A stretch of DNA of 64,000 nucleotides from Cryptomeria japonica (taxonomy: Eukaryota > Streptophyta > Pinopsida > Cupressales > Cupressaceae): assembly GCF_030272615.1 (NCBI RefSeq), contig NC_081415.1, forward strand, positions 188,794,270 to 188,858,269, written 5' to 3'. A program made the translations under genes and the position numbers. The notes under the pieces are model-generated. The model was given only the letters and a program-made list of their open reading frames with translations. It had not been told where the DNA came from and searched no databases. Below, one piece after another: positions 21,541 through 32,480 of this stretch. Numbering within the stretch: the first letter of the stretch is position 1; each line of letters opens with the position of its first letter.

Positions 21541-22804
21541 TGTAAAGCGGAAAAATCGAACCCTAGTCGTTCTCCCCTCCCCAACTCCGAGGAGAGAGAA
21601 GGGAGAGTCACTAGGGTTGATGGTTTTCACTTAGGAGAGACTTTACATTCAAAAGAGGGGTTGAAACCCACAAGATCCAATCCCACGCAATGCAAGATTG
21701 GATTCTATATGAGTTTCAAGGGTTGTGATAGCAAGGATACCCTCTTTTGTAAAGAATGTAGATAGAAAGATTGAACTAGGAATGCATAGAAAGTGAGAAA
21801 GATTCGCTTATATACTAAGTTAGGGATATGATATGAAGCTGTGGACCTGGAATTAGCAGTAAAATGTCAAAACGGCGCTGTCCTGCAAATTTGAGCAAAA
21901 GTTGACAGGACGATGGCGCCCGGCGTGCACACGGTCCTCCGAAAAATCCACGAAACGAAGGGGGATCTGTTTGTCTCTGCACAAGGATTCCAGATCTTCA
22001 ATTTCAGTCGCATACCTGCAACCTACACATAGAAAAGTAAAGACGATTGGGGGGTTAGGGATTAGGGGTTTGCCCTTAGGTCAAACCCCGGTTTTGGAAT
22101 TAACCAAGAAATGAGAAATGCTTGTCAATGTAATGTAAAACAAGTACTAATACCTTGTTGTAAGGATGTTTGTATCCTTATATGCAAAGGTATAGATGTT
22201 GTTGTATGTTGTATGTTGTATGTTGTATGTTGTAATATGTGATCTCCTCTTCAATGGTTGAATCCTTGTCTTGAATGCAACACTTAGCCTTGAATGGAGA
22301 CTTAGAATGATCAATTGCTTGAAGGAATGCTTGAATGTTTGAATGCTTGAATATCGTTTCCATGTCTTGTACCCATATGTCCTTCCTTTCCTAAATGGGA
22401 AAGGAAATGTAGTTTATATACTTGTCAATTAGGGTTGAAAGACTGATTTTCCCGACCTTAGGCCGACCAGGAAATGTTATTTTCCAAATTGCAAACAAAA
22501 AGACCTGAAGTCCCATAGGAGACCGGGCCCAAAATAGGGCCAGGGACCAGGGTGCTGGGCGCCATGGTCCTGGGGGACCAGGGCGCTGGGCGCCCTGGTC
22601 CTGAAGGACCAAGGCGCTGGGCGCTCTGGTCCCACCTCCCGGGACAGCAGGGTGCAAGGAGGATCAGGCCAGGGTGCTGGAAAAATGCAGTTTTTGATGT
22701 CATGAGCAAGTTTCGGGGTCTCCATTCAGGTTTAGTGTTGCATCGCCATCGTGAAGACCCAAATGCAGTCGAAATTGCAAGTGTCACAATTTTAGGATGC
22801 TACA
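21541..22804 (-). repeat. Element F 3' LTR
   Basis: This 1264-bp LTR carries a TTGTATG heptamer run (about 22200-22236; one more copy than the other LTR). It also carries one GC-rich hairpin motif at 21909-21941 and an array of three 27-nt hairpins at 22544-22632. Confidence 0.93.
22544..22632. repeat. Array of three GC-rich hairpin units in the F 3' LTR
   Basis: Units at 22544-22570, 22575-22601 and 22606-22632 repeat with a 31-base period. Each begins GGACCA and ends TGGTCC, and can fold on itself (GGACCAGGGCG, loop, GCGCCCTGGTCC in the middle unit). The right LTR has the equivalent units at 29170-29196, 29201-29227 and 29232-29258. Confidence 0.85.
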
Positions 22805-23547
22805 TTTAGCCCCCACTTTAGTGGGAGTATAAGCGTACGCTCATACTTTCGATAAAGTACAAGGAAACAACATTGAAAAACTTTCACCACGTCAAGGAGG
22901 CAAGATACACCAAGCCCCCAGTGGACTAAGGATTTGACGACTTCGATTGACAAAGTAAAAGGGAAGATCACGAGGGAGAACCATGACTGTCAGTAGTAAG
23001 GTTCCCTCACTATGAGTCATGCAAGAAAGATATCAAAAATTTTCAAGGCAAAGCTAAATTTGTCAAGAAATTTTCAAGTATCTTGAAAAGATATGGACGG
23101 GATGTATGCCCCCCTACGTTAAAGCGATCGCACACGCCTCACTGGGGGTGATTGCTTTAAGGTAGTGATACATATAAGAATGAGAAGGGAAAGGAGCACG
23201 TTATCACAAGGATTTAGCCCCCAAGTGTGAGATAAGCCCAAGGATAATGGACACAAAACACAAAGCACAAGGTGACTTCGCTTTCCTCAGGGTCAGTATG
23301 CTGTATGATAATTCATGTATATCATATGTATGTATGCATAATTGTTCCTCATTCCCCAATCAAGGAAGGTCACCTAGAAGAAGGGAACACATGTGTCTTT
23401 TGAGTCAACATGAGAGAGATCGAGAGATCTCAATGTTTTGCATCGTCCTCAAGTAGACAACACTAAGGACGACAAATAGAAGAATGAGAATAACATATAG
23501 AAGAAGTAACAAAAGAGAGGAGGAGAGAATCTGCTATGCTAATAAAA
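22805..23547 (-). other. Element F 3' untranslated region with polypurine tract
   Basis: Directly inside the 3' LTR the - strand reads AAAGTGGGGGCTAAA, the polypurine tract. More GGGGGCTT/GGGGGCTA-like blocks lie near 22915, 23110 and 23218. No coding frame is seen beyond the end of the gag-protease frame at 23548. Confidence 0.65.
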
Positions 23548-26500
23548 CTAGTCTAGCACGTCATCTAACCCCCGATCTTGCTGATCAATATTTTGGGAAG
23601 GTAGGGAACACGCTAGAGGAGGAACATCCAACACAGCAGATGGAGCTATCACAAGATCCAAACAAGGGCTATGTTCATATCCCAAGCCACGGTGTTCTTG
23701 TCTAGGAGCTAGGATAAGTGCTTTAGAAAATTCATTAGATAAATGGTTATCAATATCAACAAGTTCATATTCACTATCAGAATGAATAGGAGTAATATTT
23801 TCATCATGAATAACATTTTCATCTATATCATCATCAAGATTTATAAAAATAGGATCTTTAACTCACACAGGGTCAAGACCATCATGCATCTTATGTTTAG
23901 GAGATTTCGGCTCAATCGTCGGCTGAGGAGAAAATGGAATAATGCTTGTTGAAGGTGTTTTTGGGGATTGCAAAGTTTGAGAGACAGCTGCCTGAGCTCT
24001 AAGACGACGCTTTCGTTGGCGTTCACGTGCAGAATGATTCCATCTAGTCTTAGTAGGAAGTTGCGAAGATTGAGGAGGAGGGATGTTCTCATCCTTATCA
24101 CTTGGGTGTTTAGGTTGTGGTCTCTTAGGCTAAACAATAGGAGAAGAGGAAGGTCTCTTCTCTCCATAAGAGGAAGGAGGAGGAACTGCTCCATATAAGG
24201 GAGGAATACTCGGTTTAGGAAGGAGACCAAGTCCATCATGACGAGGAGGGATAGGTCTACTTTTAGGAAGTTTATTAGATATAGGCATAGTCACATCCAT
24301 AGGGATGGGTTGGGAATCTTCTTGAGGAAAGACATTAGTTTTATCTTTCAAAGGAAGAACTTCCTTCTCAAGAACGATAGGAATGTCAAGTTTGGGTGTG
24401 CTAGGTTCACTTAGAGATAGGATCATATCTTTTTTCCACTTTTGATAAGATTTGAAAAGATGATCACTCCGCGGAGGAAGGGATTGGAATTGTTTAGGCC
24501 AAAAATAATCAATAGGAACGCTAGAAGTTCTTTCAGCTGGTTTAAAGAGACTATGATTGATAGTAACAACTTCACCATTATGGGGAAATTTCAAACACTT
24601 ATGAATAGGAGAAGCAATAGCTTTCATGGAAGATAGCCAAGAATAGCCTAGCTTCACACGAAATTGTTCAGATGATGGAATAATAGCAAAGTCCACATCA
24701 AGGGATTTGTTATGGACCTCAATAGGTAATGTAATAGAACCAATTGCAGGAGAAGAAAATGCATCAAATAGTTTCACAACCACATTTGTTTCATCATAGA
24801 TCACTTGATTCAATTGCAAAGTAAAAAGAAATTCTTCAGTAATGACATTAACCATACAAGAAGGATCAATAAGCACTCCACGGCAAGGTGTATTCTTGAC
24901 TTTTGCAACTATATATAAAGGACCATCAGGTGCCCTGATAGTTTCACTGGAATCAAATGTGATGGAAGGTTCTTTAGGGATTTTCTGCTGTTCCACAAAG
25001 TTAATCACATTTGGAGTCATAGACACAAGATCATCAGGTGAGACAGAGGAATCAGTAGTATCAATCGTATTAGAGGTATGAGAAGGTAATGGATCAGTAA
25101 AAATCTGAAGATTTTGGTTGGGAGGAGCTATAGATGTGTTGCCTTTATCATTCACTCCAGAAATAGAGATAGTATTATTATCAATCAAATCTTGAATTTT
25201 ACCCTTTAAAGCAAAACATTTTTCTGTATCATGCCCAGGTTGACGATGAAATTGACAAAAAGATTTGTTATCAAAATAAGGTGAATTAATCTTTGCAGGA
25301 TCAATTTGCCTTATAGGAGGAAGAGTAAGCACATTTTGTTCCAATAACTTATTCATAATACTATGCAATGATTCATTCAAAGGAGTAAACTTTCTTTCTT
25401 TCTTGAAAAACTTAGCAATAGGAGACACACCTGATGCTGCATTCACATTGTTGTTGATGATGTTTTCATTGAATTTAATGGACTCTCTGTTTGGTTTAAA
25501 CTTTCCAAATGGTTGTTGACTACTATCACCCTTATCACTCGGAGCCATAGGATGTGATTGTTCCATTTGACTCACAGTCAGTTGATAATTGTGAAGAGTT
25601 GCGCACAACTGTTGGAAAGAAGTAAACTCAGAAAATAGGAGTTTTTCTCTAATGTCTTTTTGTAAATTAGAAATAAAGATTCTTTGAATATCATTGTCAG
25701 GCACTGGAAAAGAAATTTGAGCATACAAATGCTTATATCTACCAATGAAATCAGTCACTTTTTCTTTAACACCTTGTTTACAATGCATTAAATCAATCAA
25801 AGTAACTTTAGGACTTATATTGTTTTGAAATTGTTGAATAAAAGCATTTGCAAGTTGTTCGAAAGAAGTAATAGAATAAGAAGGCAACGAGCAATACCAT
25901 TGTAGGGCTTTGTCTCTTAATGTTCTAGTAAACAGTTTTGCAAGCAACCTTTGGTCATAAGCAAAATCAGTACATATTGTTTGAAAGGTCTTAACATGTG
26001 TTAGAGGATCACCCTTACCATTATAAAGCTCCAAATGCAGAATTTCAACATGTTTAGGGGGAATAGCTCGAACAATGTCAAAAGAGAGTGGACTCGCGAC
26101 ATCAAATGTGGGCACACTAAACTTAGATTGATTCATAGAGGCAATTTGTTGCTGTAAAGAAGAGACAATTTGTGCAAGATTGTTAATGGTCGCTTCAGTC
26201 GAAGAGTTCATATTAGACGTGTTAGATTGTGATGGAGGTGTTATGTTATTGAAAGAAGGTAGAGAATAAGGTGGTGGGACACTATGATAGTTAGTCATAG
26301 GAGATGATTGGAAAGGAGGAACACTACAAGGAGGAATGGAAGGGTTAAATGAATTGCCCCCTTGTGTCATGTTCATTTGTGGAGATATAAGAGGAACACT
26401 CACTGAAGGAATGAATGAAGAAGTTGGATTGAATGAAGGAAGAGGGTTGATTGAAGAAGAGGGATCGCCCCCATGACTAGTGATCATAGGAGGAATGTCT

Positions 26501-26991
26501 TGTGTTGAAGTAGTCATTATGTTTGATGTAAAAGTAGGTATATTAGCAATAGGATTCGTCAAAGGAATAGAATGATTGACTTGAGTAGGAGGTTGTGTAT
26601 AACCTAAGGTTTCGACACAACTCTTCATAGGCATCACATTTGAATCCACAATGTGTGCAATACCACGCAAAATATCAATTCCAATCTTATCACTTTGAAG
26701 CATACGTTTTAGACCCTCAATTAAAGGAAGAGCTTGACTATCAGGATATTCTTGAGACATCCATTGTCGAAAATCATCAAATTGGTTATCCAATTTTGAA
26801 AGTTGTTCTACAGAAACCTCATGGAGAGCTTCTTCATCATTAAGAGGATTAGAGGAATTACCCATGTCCTCGTTAAAAAGACCATTTAAATTAGGTTCCA
26901 TCTCCTCAGTAATTAAACCTTGGAAGGACTTAATTCTAAGGCTTCGTCTAACGGGAATAGTGTAAGTAGGGCTTATTGTTGTAAAACTCAT
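23548..26991 (-). pseudogene. gag-pro: Element F gag-protease polyprotein (two in-frame stops)
   Basis: The ATG at 26991 opens 953 codons to a TAG at 24130-24132. The same frame then continues through a TGA (23863-23865) to a stop at 23548, giving 1148 codons in all. The N-terminal third is Pro/Ser/Asn-rich. A retrotransposon gag domain lies at about residues 315-480 (GDPLTHVKTFQTICTDFAYD; ALQWYCSLPSYSITSFEQL). A CX2HX4HX4C finger, CQFHRQPGHDTEKC, lies near residue 578 and is typical of Tat/Ogre gag. A retropepsin-like region near residue 705 has VLIDPSCMVNVI, where relatives often have D-x-G. The C-terminal part is basic (RERQRKRRLRAQ). No reverse transcriptase motif follows. Two stops mean this copy is probably dead, although the first 953 codons stay open. 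Confidence 0.85.
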
Positions 26992-28152
26992 GCACTAAAG
27001 AAAGAGAGAAGATTTTGAATTTTAGAGGTAGCAAATTTCAGTAAAACCAGCCAATCTTCTAGATTTAAGTTGTTAAATACAATCAGGACAATCTCCCGAA
27101 ATTTCGAAAAAAATGTCCGGGACCATGGCGCTCGGAGTGCACACGGTCCTCGCAACTTTTTTTGAAATTTGCAGGGATGAAAGTTATGATGATTTTACAG
27201 CTAACCTGAAAAAATTGAGTGATTTTACGATCTATAGATAGGCCAAATTAAAGTTGCAATCTCAAAATTGAACCCTACCAAGATTGTCGAAAAATGCAAA
27301 ATTTGAATTTTGAAAAAGAGAGGGAAACTGAAATTTTGAATTTTATGATTTTAGAGGGAATACCAAAAGCAATGCAAGTTTTGAAATTTGAAAGTTGACT
27401 CAATTTCATGCAAAATTCAATTTTGAAAGCGGAAATCAAAGTTGTTGTAATTAAGCACTTAATTTCAGAAGTCACAAATTGCAAAAATTTGAATAAATCA
27501 CTGAAATTTCGAATGAATGCTACCACACTTTTCAGATTTAGGACAGTAAGAAACACAATTTTGACACAAATTTCAATTTCAACAATTTTTGAATGATTAG
27601 AAGCCTCAATCCAAGCAATCGCTAGACCAACTTTGACTGTAATTTTGAAGGTGTTAAAATTGATAAAATCAGCCAAAATTCTGGATTTTAGCAGAAAAAT
27701 ACAGTAGGATCTAGCTCCCAAAATTTCAGAAAAAATGTCGGGGACGATGGCGCTCGGGGTGCACACGGTCCTCGCAACTTTTTTCCAATTTTTTAGGGAT
27801 GAAAGATATTATGATTTTATTGCGGAATCCAAAGTTACAGCTGATTTGGAGATGTTTTGATCAGTGAAATTTTCGGACAAAGGTTGAATCAAGAGGGTTT
27901 CAAAAATTAGGGTTTTGACACTTAACCACTTAATTTTTAGAATTAAAGCACAAATATGAATTGACAATTTGTAATAGAAGGGCAGATCTGAAACAAGCAT
28001 TAACAATTAAACATTTCACAAGTTTAATTACTTAAAAAGAAAATTTAGGGTTTTTATGCAATTAACCTCTAAAATTTTGCAAAAGATCAAACATGGAAAT
28101 GTAATCAAGGAATCCAATTTTCAGATCTAACTATGAATAATCAGAAAGGATG
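26992..28152 (-). other. Element F 5' leader
   Basis: This is a non-coding leader of about 1.16 kb between primer site and ATG. It is AT-rich except for two GC-rich motif copies at 27121-27153 and 27743-27775 (both contain ATGGCGCTCGG and GTGCACACGGTCCTCGC). They match a motif in the LTR (21909-21941 and 28542-28574). The surrounding ~100 bases around each copy are also similar, so the leader contains a partial duplication. Confidence 0.75.
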
Positions 28153-28170
28153 TTCACGTCGGGTTCACCA
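28153..28170 (-). other. Element F primer-binding site (probable tRNA-Trp)
   Basis: On the - strand this reads TGGTGAACCCGACGTGAA, three bases from the 5' LTR. It matches the 3' end that I recall for plant nuclear tRNA-Trp; the identification is from knowledge, not a search. Element E has the same site. Confidence 0.75.
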
Positions 28171-28173
28171 AAA

Positions 28174-29430
28174 TGTAAAGCGGAAAAATCGAACCCTAGT
28201 CGTTCTCCCCTCCCCAACTTCGAGGAGAGAGAAGGGAGAGTCACTAGGGTTGATGGTTTTCACTTAGGAGAGACTTTACATTCAAAAGAGGGACTGAAAC
28301 CCACAAGATCCAATCCCACGCAATGCAAGATTGGATTCTATATGAGTTTCAAGGGTTGTGATAGCAAGGATACCCTCTTTTGTAAAGAATGTAGATAGAA
28401 AGATTGAACTAGGAATGCATAGAAAGTGAGAAAGATTCGCTTATAAACTAAGTTAGGGATATGATATGAAGCTACGGACCTGGAATTAGTAGTAAAATGT
28501 CGAAACGGCGTTGTCCTACAAATTTGAGCAAAAGTTGATGGGACGATGGCACCCAGCGTGCACACGGTCCTCCGAAAAATCCGCGAAACGAAGGGGGATC
28601 TGTTCGTCTCTGCACAAGGATTCCAGATCTTCAATTTCAGCCGCGTACCTGCAACCTACACACAGAAAAGAGAAGACGATTGGGGGGTTAGGGATTAGGG
28701 GTTTTCCCTTAGGTCAAACCCCGGTTTTGGAATTAACCAAGAAATGAGAAATGCTTGTCAATGTAATGTAAAACAAGTACTAATACCTTGTTGTAAGGAT
28801 GTTTGTATCCTTATATGCGAAGGTCTAGATGTTGTTGTATGTTGTATGTTGTATGTTGTAATATGTGATCTCCTCTTCAATGGTTGAATCCTTGTCTTGA
28901 ATGCAACACTTAGCCTTGAATGGAGACTTAGAATGATCAATTGCTTGAAGGAATGCTTGAATGTTTGAATGCTTGAATATCGTTTCCATGTCTTGTACCC
29001 ATATGTCCTTCCTTTCCTAAATGGGAAAGGAAATGTAGTTTATATACTTGTCAATTAGGGTTGAAAGACTGATTTTCCCGACCTTAGGCCGACCAGGAAA
29101 TGTTATTTTCCAAATTGCAAACAAAAAGACCCGAAGTCCCATAGGAGACCGGGCCCAAAATAGGGCCAGGGACCAGGGCGTTGGGTGCCATGGTCCTGGG
29201 GGACCAGGGCGCTGGGCGCCATGGTCCTAGGGGACCAGGGCGCTGGGCACTCTGGTCCCACCTCCCGGGACAGCAGGCTGCAAGGAGGATCAGGCCAGGG
29301 TGCTGGAAAAATGCAGTTTTTGATGTCATGAGCAAGTTTCGGGGTCTCCATTCAGGTTTAGTGTTGCGTCGCCATCGTGAAGACCCAAATGCAGTTGAAA
29401 TTGCAAGTGTCGCAATTTTAGGATGCTACA
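28174..29430 (-). repeat. Element F 5' LTR
   Basis: This 1257-bp LTR is nearly identical to 21541-22804. It has one fewer TTGTATG heptamer and a few substitutions in the hairpin units. Confidence 0.93.
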
Positions 29431-30647
29431 GTATGCTCAATGATCTATCTATGCACAAAGGGGACCATTTATTGACAAAATGAAAAATGCCAAAGAAATT
29501 GTTTTTGGATTTTGATGTTTTGAAAATTTTTTGTGCATTTTTTCAGGACTTTATATGACTTTTTAGGGATTTTTTTCACGGCATTTTTTAATTTTTTATG
29601 ATTTTGCCCCCAGTGTCTAGCAAGGCAAGGAATATGACAGGTGAATAAATAGGCTTTCTGAAATGATGGTGGATAGATGGAAGACAAAGGCCTTTTATCA
29701 TGGAGACAATACAGATGCAATTTTCAAGGGCTATTGCGTGATGGGACAAGAGACTAGATATGACAATGTAAATCAGGAACATGGCATGAGGGACATGTCA
29801 AGAGGTGTTTGAAACCATGTTTAAATTTTGCGTCCTTATGTCAGATCAAGATCAAGGAATGAAAAAGAGTGTATGGATAGTGATAAGATATGGATAGGAT
29901 AAGCAAGACCAAGAATGGATAAGGGACATGGACTGAAGGTCGGGATAGGATACAGGATAGTGGCAGAAAGTTGCAATAAGACAAGGAATATGGATGAAAA
30001 GTTATAATAAGCAAATGGATAAATGACCAAAAGCTATGATGGACTAAAAGCTGCAAACAAGATGCATGATGCTCATGATGATCCTCAGCCTTGTCAAGAT
30101 CGAAGGTGGAAAGAGGAAATGGACATGAGGGACAATAGGATATGAAGGGTATGACATGGTATGATAGGATAATGAAGGGCAATAGGATATGAAGGAGGAA
30201 ACCTGCCCCCAAGTGTGGTGTGCAAGAAGTTCATAGATTATGCATGACGCCTGTTTGGTAGGTTTTCATCACGGTACTTGCCCAAGGCGCCTGTTTGCCA
30301 GGTTTTCACCAGTGGACGAATTATTTTTGCTTTACTTTTTTCTTTTCTTTTTTGTCTTTTTTTTTTCACTTTTTATTTTTATTTTTATTTTTTTTGTATT
30401 TTGACTTTTTCAATAGAAGATGGACACATGATAGGGGATGGAAGAAGGACTCAAGTGTCTTTTTGTTTGGATAGTAACCTTGAAAAAAAAATGGACCATG
30501 ACCTTTAAAAGTATGCTCAAAGACGTTGGTAGGATAAGGACATGGAAAATAAGATGAAACTAAGGCAAGGATTTATACAAAGGATTGGACCAAAGGGATC
30601 GAAGGATGCAAAATATGCATTCGATAATGGATAGGGTATTGGAAGAA
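29431..30647 (-). other. Element E 3' untranslated region, proximal part
   Basis: No coding frame is supported. The stretch holds a purine-rich GGATA/GGACA-rich region (about 29860-30200) and a direct repeat of CGCCTGTTTG with its flanks (30248-30275 and 30288-30316). A T-rich tract follows (30330-30415). It continues E from the F insertion to the end of the E coding frame. Confidence 0.6.
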
Positions 30648-32475
30648 CTATGCTTGAGTGGATAGAAATGTTGGCAAGATCGACATTGGCACACACCTTG
30701 AGGGGTGATGGACTGATGGAGGAAAAATGGATCTCAGATTGTGAGATTTGGATGGAGGAAAGGCTATGGATTTTGGGACATAAGGGCCCAAAATGGATGA
30801 AGAAGGTGATGGAGGAACAAATTTGAGAGGGTTGGATGGAGGAATAGCAACTTTGGATGCCAAGTTGGATATTTCTTTAAGCTTTTGTGCTTCAAGGAGC
30901 CGCTTAGGGATCCACATGGTTTTTGATTTTTCATGCTTTTGTGGTTCCTTGGAGTGCATTGCTTGCACAAGGGATTTAGGAACCCATATATATTTTGACT
31001 TTTCTTTATTTTTCTCAGTGGGCCTTTGTGGCTTTTTGGATATTTCTTTTTCTTTATAGATCAATTTGTTCTTTGTTTTGACATGTCGATTATATTGGAC
31101 ATGTTGATCCTTGAATACATGTGGATTGCTAGACTTATGACTTTTATACTTGGCATCCAAATTGCTTGGAGGGGGAAAGGAATGCATGGATGGATATGAA
31201 TGAAGTGGAGTTATTTTGGATTGATGAAATTTACTCAAGGATGTGTGCCTTTGCTGACCTTGCATAAAGGAGGAAGGGATATAAGGACCTAAGATGGATG
31301 GAAGGGATGATGGGGAAGGGATATGTTTTGATTTTGATGGAGGGATACCAACATCTTGAGAGTGAGTTGTGTAGACATGACCCTTAATATCTTCTTTGAT
31401 ATTGAGGAGTTCTTTCTTGTGAAGGTCTACTCCTTTGCCTTTATGAATATTTTGACTTGTAGGATACTCTTTTCTTTGGGAAGAAGACGTGAGTCCATTA
31501 TGAGGTGGATATGCTATGAGAGAAATAATGAGATCTTGAAGTGGATCGGATTGCACCAAAGTGGAAGAACCCATTATGCATGTTGAGGGTTCATGAACAT
31601 CTTGCACTGACATGTTAGAATCATGAGGGAGATTAGGATCATGAGGGGGACTAGGATTGTGTAGTGGACATGGTTCAATGATAGGCTCTTCAAGAGATGG
31701 AATGGGGGAAATAATGGGATCATCAAAAGAAATGTGATCTTGGAGTGTATATGGAGCATTAAGACAAGGAGATGGAGGAACAAAAGGATCTTGTGGAGGA
31801 TTTAAAGGAATAATTTGATCTTGACAAGGAGGAAGATCATTGGAACCCTCTTTAAAGGTGCTTTTCTCTTGACTTTTAATGAGATCATCGGAAAGGATGG
31901 AAGGGATATCTTGATCTTGCTTAGGAAGTGGAATGTCAATGGGATTTGAAAGGACATTGTTTTCATGAAATAGAAGGGGATCATTTGGGATTGGATGGAC
32001 TGGGATATCTTGATCTTGCCCGAGGAATGGAGTGTCAATAGGACTTTGGATAGGATGGACAATAATAGGGGAATCATCGTGAGTGTCTGGGAACATGGGG
32101 TCCTTCTCAACAATTGGATGGGATGATAAGGTTTCAGGATCTTGATCTTGATATTTTTTAAGACACGTTTCTTCATGCTCTAAATTATCCTCTTGACATG
32201 AGGTTGGACTTTGGATATGCATGGGGGATTCTGGCAAGGGATTAATGCTTTGGCATGATGGAAATGCACTTTGAACATTTGTGATGGATTCTGGCCAGGA
32301 ATCAATGCTTGAACATGAGGAAGAGGGACTTCGAATGGGGTCCTCTAAAACAAGTAATGGCAATAAAGTGCATGGTGGCATTGGGTCTTATATTTTTGAA
32401 ACATGACAAGGATGTGCATCATGAATTGGATTATTTTGGCAATCAATTATGGATAGCTCTTGGATAATTCCATCC
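30648..32475 (-). pseudogene. Element E proline-rich protein, C-terminal two thirds
   Basis: I do not recognise this protein. The open part begins with an ATG at 32381 and has 577 codons. The same phase extends upstream through a TAA (32388-32390) to the G insertion, and it joins the N-terminal part at 36644-37468 if G and one TTAGG copy are removed. The product is rich in Pro, Ser, His, Ile and Asp, with many short repeats of the type IPLPKQDQDIP and PPSPSSSILGPYVP. It also has two related K-rich segments (KYIWVPKSLVQAMHSKEPQK and KTMWIPKRLLEAQKLKE). No gag, zinc finger, protease or polymerase motif is visible. It sits where gag-pol would be in the element. Confidence 0.6.
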
Positions 32476-32480
32476 TTAGG

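Larger units (their letters stand above)
21541..29430 (-). mobile_element. Element F: gag-protease-only LTR retrotransposon (Tat/Ogre-like), nested in E
   Basis: LTRs at 21541-22804 and 28174-29430 begin TGTAAAGCGG and end GGATGCTACA, with target copies GTATG at 21536-21540 and 29431-29435. The - strand primer site is at 28153-28170 and a PPT adjoins the left LTR (22805). The interior has one long - strand gag-protease frame and no reverse transcriptase, RNase H or integrase. F therefore resembles the non-autonomous 'TR-GAG' type and would need enzymes from an autonomous partner. It lies within E and is younger than E. Confidence 0.93.

Noticed and set aside
21520-21765. An 81-codon frame repeated almost unchanged at 28150-28398
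   Set aside because: It spans the start of the two F LTRs. Similarity reflects LTR identity, not a gene pair.
22391-22809. Overlapping open frames with Gly/Pro/Trp-rich repeats on both strands (also 29084-29483)
   Set aside because: They come from the GC-rich hairpin array in the F LTR. Both strands and several frames stay open for composition reasons, and the frames recur only because the LTR is duplicated.
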